Part shown: positions 48,596-58,747 of the stretch, one piece after another
Numbering within the stretch: position 1 is the stretch's first letter
How the letters are laid out: each line of letters opens with the position of its first letter
NCBI GenBank assembly: GCA_024741835.1
Contig: JAENRP010000189.1
Location: forward strand, 17,308 to 81,307
Length of the DNA stretch: 64,000 nt
Source: Diplocarpon mali
Lineage: Eukaryota > Ascomycota > Leotiomycetes > Helotiales > Drepanopezizaceae
Reading direction: 5' to 3'
Notes under the pieces: model-generated
Databases searched by the model: none
Seen by the model: only the letters and a program-made list of their open reading frames with translations
Told to the model about the DNA's origin: nothing
Program-made: the position numbers and the translations under genes

Positions 48596-48610
48596 GCAGG
48601 GCTTATAACC
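48596..48610 (-). other. Primer-binding site of the outer Copia element
   Basis: The minus strand directly after the 5' LTR reads GGTTATAAGCCCTGC. It differs by one G-to-A from the complement of GCAGGGCUCAUAACC, the anticodon-stem segment of yeast initiator tRNA-Met, as used by Drosophila copia (internal tRNA fragment primer). Confidence 0.7.
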
Positions 48611-48850
48611 TATAGCAATAAGGTTCTCTAATAGTAAACTTGATAGTAAACTAAAAGAGGGTACGAAGAAGTATAAGGTGCAAACGACGATATTAGGTAT
48701 CTTATGTCTTAATTCATAAGAGCTCTCTAACTACAAGCTATTTAACAAGGGCTGCTACTAAATCATATGGCAAGTCATATGATATATTATATATATAATA
48801 TATCATATGATAGATCATATGATAAATATGTGACAGGCATACTTGCAATA
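48611..48850 (-). repeat. 5' LTR of the outer Copia element
   Basis: A 240-bp copy of 27615-27854, flanked on the right by target duplicate TGTTT (48851-48855). It contains a perfect 36-bp AT palindrome at 48775-48810. Confidence 0.93.
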
Positions 48851-48855
48851 TGTTT

Positions 48856-51800
48856 TCTCATCCCTGTGTATCTGCCTATTATGGGAGTCCTTTGGACCAA
48901 GAGTTTAGCCTTGAGCGTTGCTCCTTGTAACTTTTCCGAAAAATCGGTACGAGTTTCTCATATGAGAAGACTGGTTTCCTCGCAGCAGTCTTTCGGATTG
49001 CTACATGACTAATTGACCTGAACTTTCGGTGCTCTCCATGCAGTAGACTGGCTGAGAATCGATATGTCGATTCTCAATACCACTCATGTAACGATAGTTG
49101 TGTTCCTCATTTATGTCGCTTTTCTAGTCTTATAACTTCAATTTATATGGAGTCAAGACTTGTTTCCTTCTCTCAAAAGTAGACAGAATAGAGCAATAGA
49201 GTATTTGCATCTACGTGCATAGAGAATCAGGATTAAGATAATATGAAATTACCTTCGAGCAAAGGGAGCCGGGACAACCGGTTTCTGAGGCTAGTCCCGG
49301 AGTCAGTCTCCAGACCTATGAATCGAACGAGCTTTCACGTACAGTTGCTAATTGAAACGTTACACCTGCCTGTAAATGTTAAGTTCGTGCGAGAGGAGGG
49401 TCACCTCTCAGTTGCTAACTGCCGAGAAAGGCTACTATGTTAATTTTGCCACTTCGCATGAAAGTTAGCAACCTTTTCAGCTAGACAGGGCCTTGGGGCC
49501 TATTTGGTCTGGCTGGGATAGCCGAATGTTTTTAATGCCTCGAACGTAATGGAAGCTTTTACAATATGCTTCAACTACTGACATGCGCTCGCTGCCTTAT
49601 GCAGCAAAATATATTTTACTGTCAATCGCATTCAATAAATACCTTTGTATTTGGTATCTAAAAAGAAACTTAGCTGAAAGACATAATAGTAGTGGTAAAT
49701 CGTCGCGTAGAATTATCTGTAATATATAATTATTATTCTACTGCAAATACTTTTACGTCTTTATTATAACACTCGCTAATCCTATTCATAAGAAAAGTAA
49801 AAGGAGGAGAAAAAGGAGGCTTAGATTAACTAGGTAGGATTTTAAAAAAATTTAATATTATGATTTTGTGATCACTCATATTTTACTCTGTATTTAGAGT
49901 TTCACTCGTATTTTTCCAAATATTCTATAGGTGATTATTACTATTATACAATTCTCTTTTGATCTTTATCTTTATACTTCGTCGTTTGCAAAAAAACTCA
50001 ACTCTACGAAAATAAAATTCAGCCTCGCAAACCCATAATGAACCCTCTGGTAAAGAACGCTAAGGGTTTAAAGCAGCAGGAGAGGTTACGTGGGCAAGGC
50101 ATATTGTAAACGGTTCCACTATGTTCGAGGCATTGGAGACATTTGGCCGGCTGGAATGCCCCCTATACTCCGTCGCAGGCTAAACAAACAAGATGTAGAA
50201 GCATATATAACCCTGCAAATTGATCGAGAATATACCGCCGCGTGAACGCTAGTGTGATGTTTGTTTGGCCTGCGACGAAATAGGAGGGAAGTGGGAACAT
50301 GCTTTAAACTATCGTTTCGCCTAGCCTTTTCGTTATCCTGCCTGGGCCACCGACCGACCCGGCTACCCGGAACCTGGTTCCAAACTCAAAACTACACTTT
50401 CGCCTAGTGTTTGGTTGCCGCTCAAGGGGAGAGCATTTGCCAAAGTAAGCCCTTCGGTCTGCCAAACAGTAGCCAGACAAACCATGAACAGATGCTCTAG
50501 TGCTTAAATATAGAGCTCTTTTTCATTTGACAAGTCTAGGTAGCTCTACGCAAGAGAAATTTACGTCTCTAATGCGAAAGCTTTCATTATCCCATAATCT
50601 TTTGGAATCACTTGACTCTACATCCTTCAATATCACTTGATAGTCATCAATATCTTGACGTACAATAGAAGTTTTACGTAAATTCTCTTACGCTACATTC
50701 AATACAAGACAAATAGTATGAAGCTTGTTAAACAAAATTAGCCGCGCTACTTGTTTAGGTCTCGCTACTGGAAGGCCTGCTTCGCGACGGGCCAATTAAA
50801 CACCGCATAGCAGAGGTAGTGTTGGATTCAGTTTCGTGTGGTGTTCACTCTGGTTTTGGCCTGCCACAAAGTACTTTGACGTTAATGCCCCCGAGTATCT
50901 GGGGAGCCCTCAGCCTCCAAAAACACAGATTCAGTCTTTTGCTACACGAAAAGCTTGGGATAATCGTGCACTAACTATTGGGGCTTTTCAGAGAGTTTGC
51001 CGGCATATTAGCAGGAGAGTACTGCTTTACTCATAGATCGAATCTGGGAATTTGTTCTTAGGATACAAGGGAATCTGCGCCGCTGATAGAAGAAATAGGA
51101 GCAGCACTGTACCAAAACGCCGGATTCTGACAGATCATAGATGTCCGAGCGTGAGTTTGGAGTAGCGTCGCGGCTGCTAACCATATCCTCGGGTCGCCTC
51201 AATAATACCCGTCATATTGCTCATCGGGAGACTGGGATTTGATTCTCGTGCGCTTGCGAGAAGATAGAGCTAGAATCTTTAAGGTGTTTAATTGACTCGC
51301 GGTTCTCTGTCACCTTCCACTACCTAGCGTCTATGCGGAGATAATATCCTTGACTTCCTTGTGGATATGGAAACATATCAATGTCCCGAGATCAGCTGAT
51401 AGGTGGCGCGCGTGCAATTTAGATTTCGTATACCTAGCCAAGCCAATTTCGAGATCATGCCCCCCAAAACATGGCCAAGAGCGATGCGAACCATAACTTA
51501 AAGATTCCTTTCTCTAACAATGCTTGCTTCACAAGTCCCAATAACTTTGGAGGACTAGTGTGGTAGCTCTGGCACAATTTTACCATATCAACAACTCCCT
51601 GTACTGTAGTATATATAGCACATGCGGAAACCAGGAACCCTCATCTTCCTCTCTTCTGTGTTCTACAGAGAACGGGTTGTGCTTGTCGGATACAGTCCTG
51701 GAATGACGATGTGCGATTCGCAAGAAATATCTGGCCGAGTCTTGGTCAGGTAGCATTACTTGAGAACAACCCCCCCCCCGCATAGTCAATAAGCAGCAAT

Positions 51801-52192
51801 TCCTTGTCATACCTCTTTCTGTAAGATTTTTGAGTATGGCTTAGTCGTAGAGGAATTATACATATAAAAGACAGGCACTAGCTCCTAGGACGTGGTTCAA
51901 ACAACTCCATCAGATTCTTCGGTCTTTGGATCACCACCGGTCTACAACCCGCTCGACTCAAACGGAAAGTTCAGGGTGTCACGTTAAAGTTGGCAAGCTA
52001 ATGTTGCAACCTTAGACACTGCAGGGTCTACATGAAACTTGACATATCGACTAAATGATCTGACAGTGTGAGCCAGATGCCACCACGATCGGGGGGGTAT
52101 CATGAGTTTCAGTTTCACGAGATAACACAGCAGTTGCTAACTTCTTCCCGGAGATACCTCTAGGCGACCCAAAAACCCTACGCTACAACAAA
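48856..52192. other. Gene-poor flank right of the transposon block
   Basis: About 3.3 kb with no supportable gene. It is AT-rich around 49.6-50.0 kb. It holds the inverted repeat at 50171-50277 and a C-run at 51770-51778. Open frames are under 80 codons and lack motifs. Confidence 0.5.
50171..50277. repeat. Inverted repeat, 20-bp arms, MITE-like
   Basis: The left arm CGTCGCAGGCTAAACAAACA (50171-50190) is the reverse complement of the right arm (50258-50277) at 19 of 20 positions, with a 67-bp spacer. A degenerate relative of the right arm is at about 10921-10946 and possibly another pair around 50780-50870. No clear target duplication was identified. Confidence 0.6.
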
Positions 52193-52751
52193 ATGCTCGA
52201 ACTTGCGGTACAACCTCCACGGCAGACTCGCCCAGGCCGTCCTTTGTATCCGCCAATAGCAGCCCGCATCAGCAGTGAAACGAGTGTATACGAAGAATTG
52301 TCACGGACCTGGGCTGCTGTAACACTCATAAGCTCATCAGGAGAGACTCTCGATGATCGTTTGGGAGGAAAGGTTGCCGACTCTGCGCATCCACTGCCTG
52401 CCAGTGCACAAAGTAACAGTAGCTCGGGTTCAGGCGTCCGGAGAGATAGAGCGTACTTTTATTTCCCCGACCTGGTCATCTATGAACCAGGTAACTACCG
52501 CGTTCGCGTCAGCCTGATGCAGATGGACTACAGCAGCACCGAGGCTCCGGAAGGCGTAGCCAGAATTCGCGAATTTGTTGACAGTCGTCCCATCACTGTC
52601 GAGGAGGGATCAGATACCTCTTCTCAGCCGAGTAAGCAAGAACCAAGAAACTTAGCAACTCTGGCTGACTGTGGCAGGCTCCGGTGAACGTGAATTTTTG
52701 CGAATATTGGAAAATGATGGGGTAGTAATTGCCTCACCATCATCTCGGTGA
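52193..52751 (+). CDS. Compact velvet-domain protein
   Basis: Velvet factors are fungal nuclear regulators linking development and secondary metabolism; the fold is NF-kB-like and binds DNA as homo- or heterodimers. Exons 52193-52631 and 52678-52751 (donor GTAAGC, acceptor GGCAG, 46-nt intron) encode 170 aa that are essentially only the domain. Family blocks: LELAVQPPRQTRPGRPLYPP at the N-terminus, AAVTLISSSGETL, RAYFYFPDLVIYEPGNYRVR, VSLMQMDYSS, and a C-terminal GEREFLRILENDGV restored by splicing. If unspliced the frame ends at 52687 and loses that block. It is shorter than VeA, VelB, VosA and VelC, so the paralogue is not assigned. It is the first gene right of the transposon block. Confidence 0.85.
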
Positions 52752-53322
52752 TGAGCGGCATTGGAAAACAAGCAAGTCTCAATGAACGCTTATTTGTGTA
52801 ACATCTTCTTCTTCTTCTCCCTGGTCCGCTGGTTTCCTCGGTTTGACTCGACCTGAATGACGTGGAAGGTGTAACGCTGCTTCTGAAGGTGTTAAGGACG
52901 AAAGGCAAAGGGGAAACTTGGGGTCTTTTAATTGCTAGTTATGTTGAATCCCGGGGAGTAGTATAATGTTGAGAAAGATGAGAAGCGATCGAAATAGACG
53001 AGAAGACGAAGATTGGATACTCTCGGCAAATGCAGCGATTCGGACTTAAAATCCACCACCATCTTGAAGTGATACGATGAACTGAGAAACTAGATGCGAG
53101 AGATTTTGCTTTGCAGCCAGCAAGATTCACACTCTTGCGGGGACCGCAAGGCGTGATCTGTCGGAGATAATTTTGGTGGCGCAATACTTTAGAGATCCCT
53201 GTGGCGAGACTTGAGATGGCGGCGCCATGAACAATCGGAAGTCCTCGTTGCACATTTACATAACCAGAGGTTGTAAATATCACGTGATAAGTGGTTGAGA
53301 GAGAGGTTTTGAGTCAGACCAA
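52752..53322. other. Intergenic region between the velvet gene and arginyl-tRNA synthetase
   Basis: 570 bp holding the velvet 3' end and the synthetase promoter. No gene or repeat was recognised. Confidence 0.55.
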
Positions 53323-53376
53323 ATGACTGGTTTACTGTTACCCCTCCAAACCCCGCCCACCCACACTGGAGTATTT

Positions 53377-55582
53377 ATGAATAGTCTCCTCTTCTACCTC
53401 CCACGTCTCACACGCCATCTTCTCATCGCACTCCCCTCACAACGCAGACCCATTCGTCTTCCAACGCGTTCTAACCACAGCCGCGCGTTTCAGACAAAAA
53501 CATACAGAATGGCGGCCGCAGCGTCTTCTCTGTCGGAACAACTCAAGTCTCTAGATCTTGAGACGCCATTACCCAAATACCCTAACTGCTACCCGGAGGT
53601 CAATCCAGTTGATATCTATCGAGCACATCTTACATCGATTTTAACAGGGGTAACGGGGGTAGAAGCTGCAATCATCTACCCAGCTCTGCAATGGACCCAA
53701 ACTTTAGAGAAGGGCGATTTGGTTTTGCCTGTGCCAGCGCTTCGAGTCAAGGGGAAGAAACCTCAAGAGCTTGCTGAAGAATGGGTAGCAAAGGTAATTC
53801 CAGTACGCCAATCTGCGGACCCAGATTCTAATTCTGCTCTTGACCAGTTCCCAGAATCACCTCTCGTCCAGAAGCCGAAAAGTTCTGGAACTTTCGTCCA
53901 GTTCTTCTTCAAAGTCGACAAACTCGCCCAGATTCTCATTCCCTCAATCCTTAAAAACCGCAAGGGCTTCGGCTTGAATCCATACAATGGCTTAAAAGAT
54001 CCCGAGGACCCTCCAAAGGGAAAGAAGAGGGTCATTGTTGAGTTCTCATCTCCCAATATTGCGAAGCCTTTCCACGCCGGGCATCTGCGAAGTACAATCA
54101 TTGGTGGTTTCTTGTCGAATTTGTACCAAGGGGCTGGCTGGGATGTAATCCGGGTGAACTATCTGGGAGACTGGGGCAAACAATACGGGCTGCTAGCTGT
54201 GGCATACCAGAAATACGGCGATGAGAAAGCTTTGGAGACCGACCCTATTAATCACCTCTTCAATATTTACGTAAAAATAAACCAAGATAAGGCCGATGAG
54301 GCGACGAAGATTCGTGAGGCAGAAGAGGCAGGACAGGACGTCACGGAGCTCAAGGCCAATACTATAGACGAGCAAGCCCGTCGTTACTTCAAGGCTATGA
54401 CGGAGAATGATGAGAAGGCAATTGCACTATGGAAGCACTTCCGAGAGTTAAGCATCGAGCGATATATGCAGACATATGCCCGCCTAAATATCCATTTCGA
54501 CGATTACTCTGGTGAGAGTCAAGTCAGCCAAGAACGAATGGATGCTGCTGCGAAGACGATGCAGGAGAAGGGTGTCTCGGAAGAGTCAGAGGGTGCTGTC
54601 GTCGTCGATTTCAGCAAGCATGTTGCTGGAAAGCCAGGCAAAAGTCTGGAACGACCCATCATCAAAAAGAAGGACGGAACGGCTCTGTATCTTACCCGAG
54701 ACATCAGTGAGATGATGCAACGAGAAGACAAGTACCACTTCGATCACATGATCTATGTTGTAGCGTCGCAACAGGATCTACATCTGAAGCAGCTGTTCAA
54801 GATCATTGAGTTGATGGGTTACAAAGAGCTTGCCGCCAAGGTTCAACACGTCAACTTTGGCATGGTATTGGGCATGAGCACCCGGAAAGGAACAGTCAAG
54901 TTCCTGGACGACATCCTCCGCGATGTGGGCGAGAAGATGCACGAGGTCATGCAGAAGAACCAGTCCAAGTACGAGCAAGTAGAGAAGCCCCTCGAGACGG
55001 CCGATATCCTCGGAATCAGCGCTGTAATGGTACAGGATTTGAAGGGAAAGCGGTAAGTCTGCCGCGATCCGGTCAAGCTCCCGCCCTGACTAAGTGCCAC
55101 TACAGAATAAACAACTACACATTCGACATCAACGTCATGACCTCGTTTGAAGGCGACACCGGTCCCTACCTCCAATACGCCCACGCCCGTCTCTGCTCCA
55201 TCACCCGAAAGGTCGCACTCAGCGAGTCTGAAATCGCCTCCGCAGATCTCTCTCTACTAACCGAACCACACGCACTCGACCTGATCCGCGTGATCTCGCA
55301 GTACCCCGACGTGGTACAGAACACGCTCAAGACGCTCGAACCGACCACGATCCTGGTATACCTTTTCAAGCTAGCGCACTCGCTGAGCTCGAGCTACGAT
55401 CACTTGAGGATCATGGGCAGCGAGAAGGAGCTGATGAAGGCTCGTATGGCTTTGTATGATTCGGCGAGGACTGTGCTCAATAATGGGATGCGTTTGCTGG
55501 GTTTGACGCCCGTTGAGCGGTAAGCCAAAGCCCTTTCCGCCCGACGGTTCCAGATCAGAGACTAACGCGATACAGAATGTAA
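53377..55582 (+). CDS. Arginyl-tRNA synthetase (probable dual cytosolic/mitochondrial)
   Basis: Charges tRNA-Arg. Exons 53377-55052, 55106-55519 and 55576-55582; the last exon encodes only part of Arg, Met and the stop, giving the family ending VERM. The frame gives 698 aa from 53377 or 654 aa from 53509 (ATGGCGGCC). Class I signatures: SSPNIAKPFHAGHLRSTIIG (HIGH-like HAGH at about residue 233), DWGKQYGLL, and LGMSTRKGTV (KMSKS-like, about residue 500), then the anticodon-binding helices with FEGDTGPYLQYAHARL. The 44 residues before M53509 are rich in Arg, Leu and Ser with no acids and end in a presequence-like RAFQTKTYR, so the long form is probably mitochondrial. An even earlier in-frame ATG is at 53323. 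Confidence 0.94.
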
Positions 55583-56273
55583 GGGAACGGGGCTCCTGCT
55601 GATAGGTACCCAGTTTTGATTTCGGCGCATTGGACTGGCGGATGTTACACGCATCCCCCTATTTCCAGTTTAGTAGCGAGGCGTTCACAGAGCATAAATA
55701 CGAGAGTTGAGGCTACAGCGAGCTGTACAAAAGCGCTTGTTCAACCGAATCATCTCACTTCCAGCACAGAGCCCGCAAGTGAGACTTCTACTGCGTGCTT
55801 GCAACCCAGACTCGATATCAGGTATCCGGGCTCATCCGAGCAGCGCTGGGACTGCAACTCGAGACTGGTTCAATCAGAGGCCTACAGTGCACCCTCCTTT
55901 CCCTCCCGCGCCTCGCCACTTTACCGACGTCCGTCCGTCCACAGTCCCTATGAAGAGCAAACCACAACTAGCGAGAAACAAACACCGAAAGAGAGGGCTC
56001 GCCCATTCCACACAAACCAGGCCCGTGTGGGTAGAAAGCCACCACTGCCGCAAAACTTTGCTGCACAGTTGCAAAGTCTGGAGCTGTGCCGGCAAGGTGG
56101 AAAAACCGAGTAGCAATTTATCCCTTTCCAGTGCTGTGTCCTCAGTGTAGATAGGCTCTTTCACCATGCTGTAGTGAGAAGATGTAGAAAAGTCTGTTTG
56201 GAAGAGTTGTCCGCGTAGTCTGAATTGACTTGTAACCACCGTCGTGTCATGACTAACAGCACATACTTTTACT

Positions 56274-56352
56274 TTTTCTCTCCTTTTCTCCTTTTCTCCT
56301 TTTCTCCTTCTCCTTCTCCTTCTTCTTCCCTCCTTCTTTCTTTCTTTCCTTC
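56274..56352. repeat. CT-rich low-complexity tract
   Basis: Irregular (TTTTCTCC)n passing into CTTCTC and TTTC units over about 80 bp. Confidence 0.85.
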
Positions 56353-56642
56353 CTCGAGACTAAAATAACCCCCCTCCACCCTCCTCCCCGGGAACCAGCC
56401 CCCCAGCCCGCACAAGACGCCATCCTCCCTCGTCTCTCCGGCCCCAGCCCCTCACAGGGGAAATAAAAAAATAACATAACATAAAAGGAAAAGGGCGAGC
56501 CGCGTCGCTCCAAACCAAATCCGCGCACGGCATTCTATCCGACTCGCCATTACCTCCCTATCCCTATCCGGCAGCAGAGGGGGGGGAGGGCAGGGAGGTG
56601 CTCGCAGGCCAGCGGCGGAGCGAGTCGGTTCTGGTGCTCGTG

Positions 56643-56690
56643 TGTGTAGGTGTAGGTGTAGGTGTAGGTGTAGGTGTAGGTGTAGGTGTA
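56643..56690. repeat. (GTGTAG)n hexamer repeat
   Basis: About eight near-perfect GTGTAG units. It is not the fungal telomere repeat TTAGGG. Confidence 0.9.
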
Positions 56691-57124
56691 TGCATGTGTA
56701 TCTGACAGCCGGTTGCCGGCTTGCGGCTTTAGAGGCGCGGCGGAGCCAGAGCAGAACGGAATTGAAATACGTCGTCGACGACGAAACCTGTAGCCGAGAG
56801 CTACCAACCTACTCTTTGTAATCTCGATGCTCGCCCCAAACCCACTCACAACATCAACCCCCCTGAAGCGAGTTATGAAGCCACAAAGTCATTTTCCCCT
56901 ACTGTCTGCTATCCCACAGCTTGACTCGCTGAACAGTAGTGCGTGGCAGAGAGCAGTGACGAGGCAAAATCAATAATGCATCTATTAAAAACGTACCGCT
57001 CTCTACGAAAACGCCTTGTATGCTCTGGTTTACAGCCAAACGAGGGCAATCAATATACACGCTCGCCCCATACAAGCTCCAGTCCACGCTCCCCTCGAAC
57101 CGAGAACGAGAGAATAATCCGCCT

Positions 57125-58715
57125 CTACGCCTGGCTCAGGAACCTCAGAGCCTCTTCTCGCTCCTCGGCAGGCAGCATACTCAGCACCTGCTGCACACCC
57201 TTCAGCCCCCCCTTGCTGTTGCTCCTCAACAGACTTGCCACGTCGAACGCGACACCTTCACTCTTGAGCAGCTCCACCTTCTCGTGCACGGTTTTGCGGT
57301 TCTCCTCGTACCACATCGCCACATCGCGGTCGGCGTGCGAAAACTTGGGGACGCTGGTCCACGCAGCCAGCGTCTCGAGGTGGCGCGCGCGGGACGCGAG
57401 GGGATTCTTCGACGCCGACGCCATGCGCTTGAGAATGTACTCCTCGTTGACGCGGCGGCGCACCCGCCAGTAGAAGAAGCGGCGGGATTCCCGCCACACG
57501 AGGGATTGGCGGATGACGTTCTTGGCCTTCATGCGACCGGCGCGATCGTGGAGGTCGGCGAACTGGAGAGAGACCTGCATGTAGACGGGGAGGAGAAGCT
57601 GCTCGCGGGCAGTGGCCTTGGCCTTGACTTGTGAGATTTGCTCGGGGCTCAGGCTCTTGTCGGCCAGTTGCTTGCGGAGAGCGCCGTACTCGGGGTCCAG
57701 ACGCGCCATCGTGTCCAGCTGCTTGTCTTTGCGGTATTTGATGTTGACGATACCTTCGGGCTCCAGGACACCACCGCGGGAGTCCTCATCGGCGTACATC
57801 TCCATGAAGTCTGGGTTGATGGTAGGGTCGACGACGACCTAGGCCCGTTAGCTGTGCGTGAGGTGGAGACCTGCAGCGGGGTCAACTTACCCACGATCCC
57901 CCGCGAAGCTCTCCGAAAGGCGGGATATAGACAAAGATCGGCTGCTCATACTTGACGAGCGCGTCGACAATGTACGATCCGTACTTCAGGACCTCGTTGT
58001 ACATATCTCGCTGTCCGCCCGAGAAGCCTCTCCAGTTGGCCAGGATCATCAGCGGCAGCTGCTCCCCGTGGTTGAAGTCCTTGATGGCCTGAGCGGTCTT
58101 GAAGGCGGAGTTCGGGTACCAAACCCCCCCGGCCTCGTTGGCGATCTGCTCGGTCGAGTCGGGGTTCGCGGGATCGGCAGGAGTGATGTTCTCAACCGAG
58201 CGAGTCTCCACCGCAATGACGCCCATCGGGATGCCACCGAGGCGTGCGCGGCCAACGACCACCGTCTTGGCCCACCCGCCGAGAGTCTCGACAAAGGATT
58301 CCTTGTCGAAAAGACCTGGCAGGAAGCCCTCGTCATCATCCTTACCGGCAATCAACCATCGGACGTCGTACGGCTGCTTGGGTGGGGGGGTGTAGACCAC
58401 CTCACGGTCCCAAGAGTCGACCGCCGGCCCAATCGGGAGTGGGTTGTTCCGCTTGTCTGGAACATACGCCAGCCACTCGACAATCTTCGATACACCCTCG
58501 AAGTCGTCGCTGGCAGTCATGTGAGAAACGCCGTTCTTGTACATAATCTGGGTGCCACCGAGTTGTAAGTTGGACGTGTAGACCTCCCGGCCCAGAAGTT
58601 TGTTGATGGCCGGGGCACCGGTCAGGATGATCGGCTGGCCCTCGATCTGGATAGCTCTCTGACCCAGACGGACCAAGTAGGCACCAATACCTGTCCTGGT
58701 CAGCAGACTTCTCCC

Positions 58716-58747
<32 letters not shown>

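Larger units (their letters stand above)
27615..48850 (-). mobile_element. Outer Ty1/Copia LTR retrotransposon, split by two nested elements
   Basis: The terminal repeats (27615-27854 and 48611-48850) are each 240 bp and flanked by TGTTT on both sides (27610-27614, 48851-48855), which proves a single insertion event. Removing the two nested elements and their extra target copies leaves about 5.6 kb, the usual Copia size. The order on the minus strand is 5' LTR, primer site, gag (48.5-47.3 kb), interruption, integrase (about 38.9-37.7 kb), reverse transcriptase (about 37.3-36.3 kb), RNase H (about 36.25-35.8 kb), interruption, polypurine tract and 3' LTR. Original TG..CA ends now read TA..TA. 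LTR differences are all transitions, about 10 percent. It must be the oldest insertion because both others sit inside it. Confidence 0.93.
55583..57124. other. Intergenic region with simple repeats
   Basis: About 1.5 kb downstream of the synthetase and downstream of ACC1 on the other strand. Overlapping frames of 120-165 codons (55616-56239) have no motif and odd composition. Simple repeats occur at about 56274-56352 and 56643-56690. Confidence 0.5.

Noticed and set aside
27855..48600. Reassigned stop codons (alternative genetic code) in the TAA/TAG-rich frames
   Set aside because: Host genes in the same window use standard stops, and the changes are confined to repeats with transition-only LTR differences, so RIP explains them better.
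52193..52687. Unspliced 164-aa version of the velvet protein
   Set aside because: Splicing 52632-52677 restores the conserved C-terminal FLRILENDG block, which the unspliced frame lacks.
55616..56239. Overlapping 120-165 codon frames downstream of arginyl-tRNA synthetase
   Set aside because: Several frames overlap on both strands with no motif, and they lie in a compositionally simple intergenic region.
56643..56690. GTGTAG hexamer array as a telomere or CRISPR-like array
   Set aside because: It is a plain microsatellite with no spacers, differs from TTAGGG, and the organism is a eukaryote.
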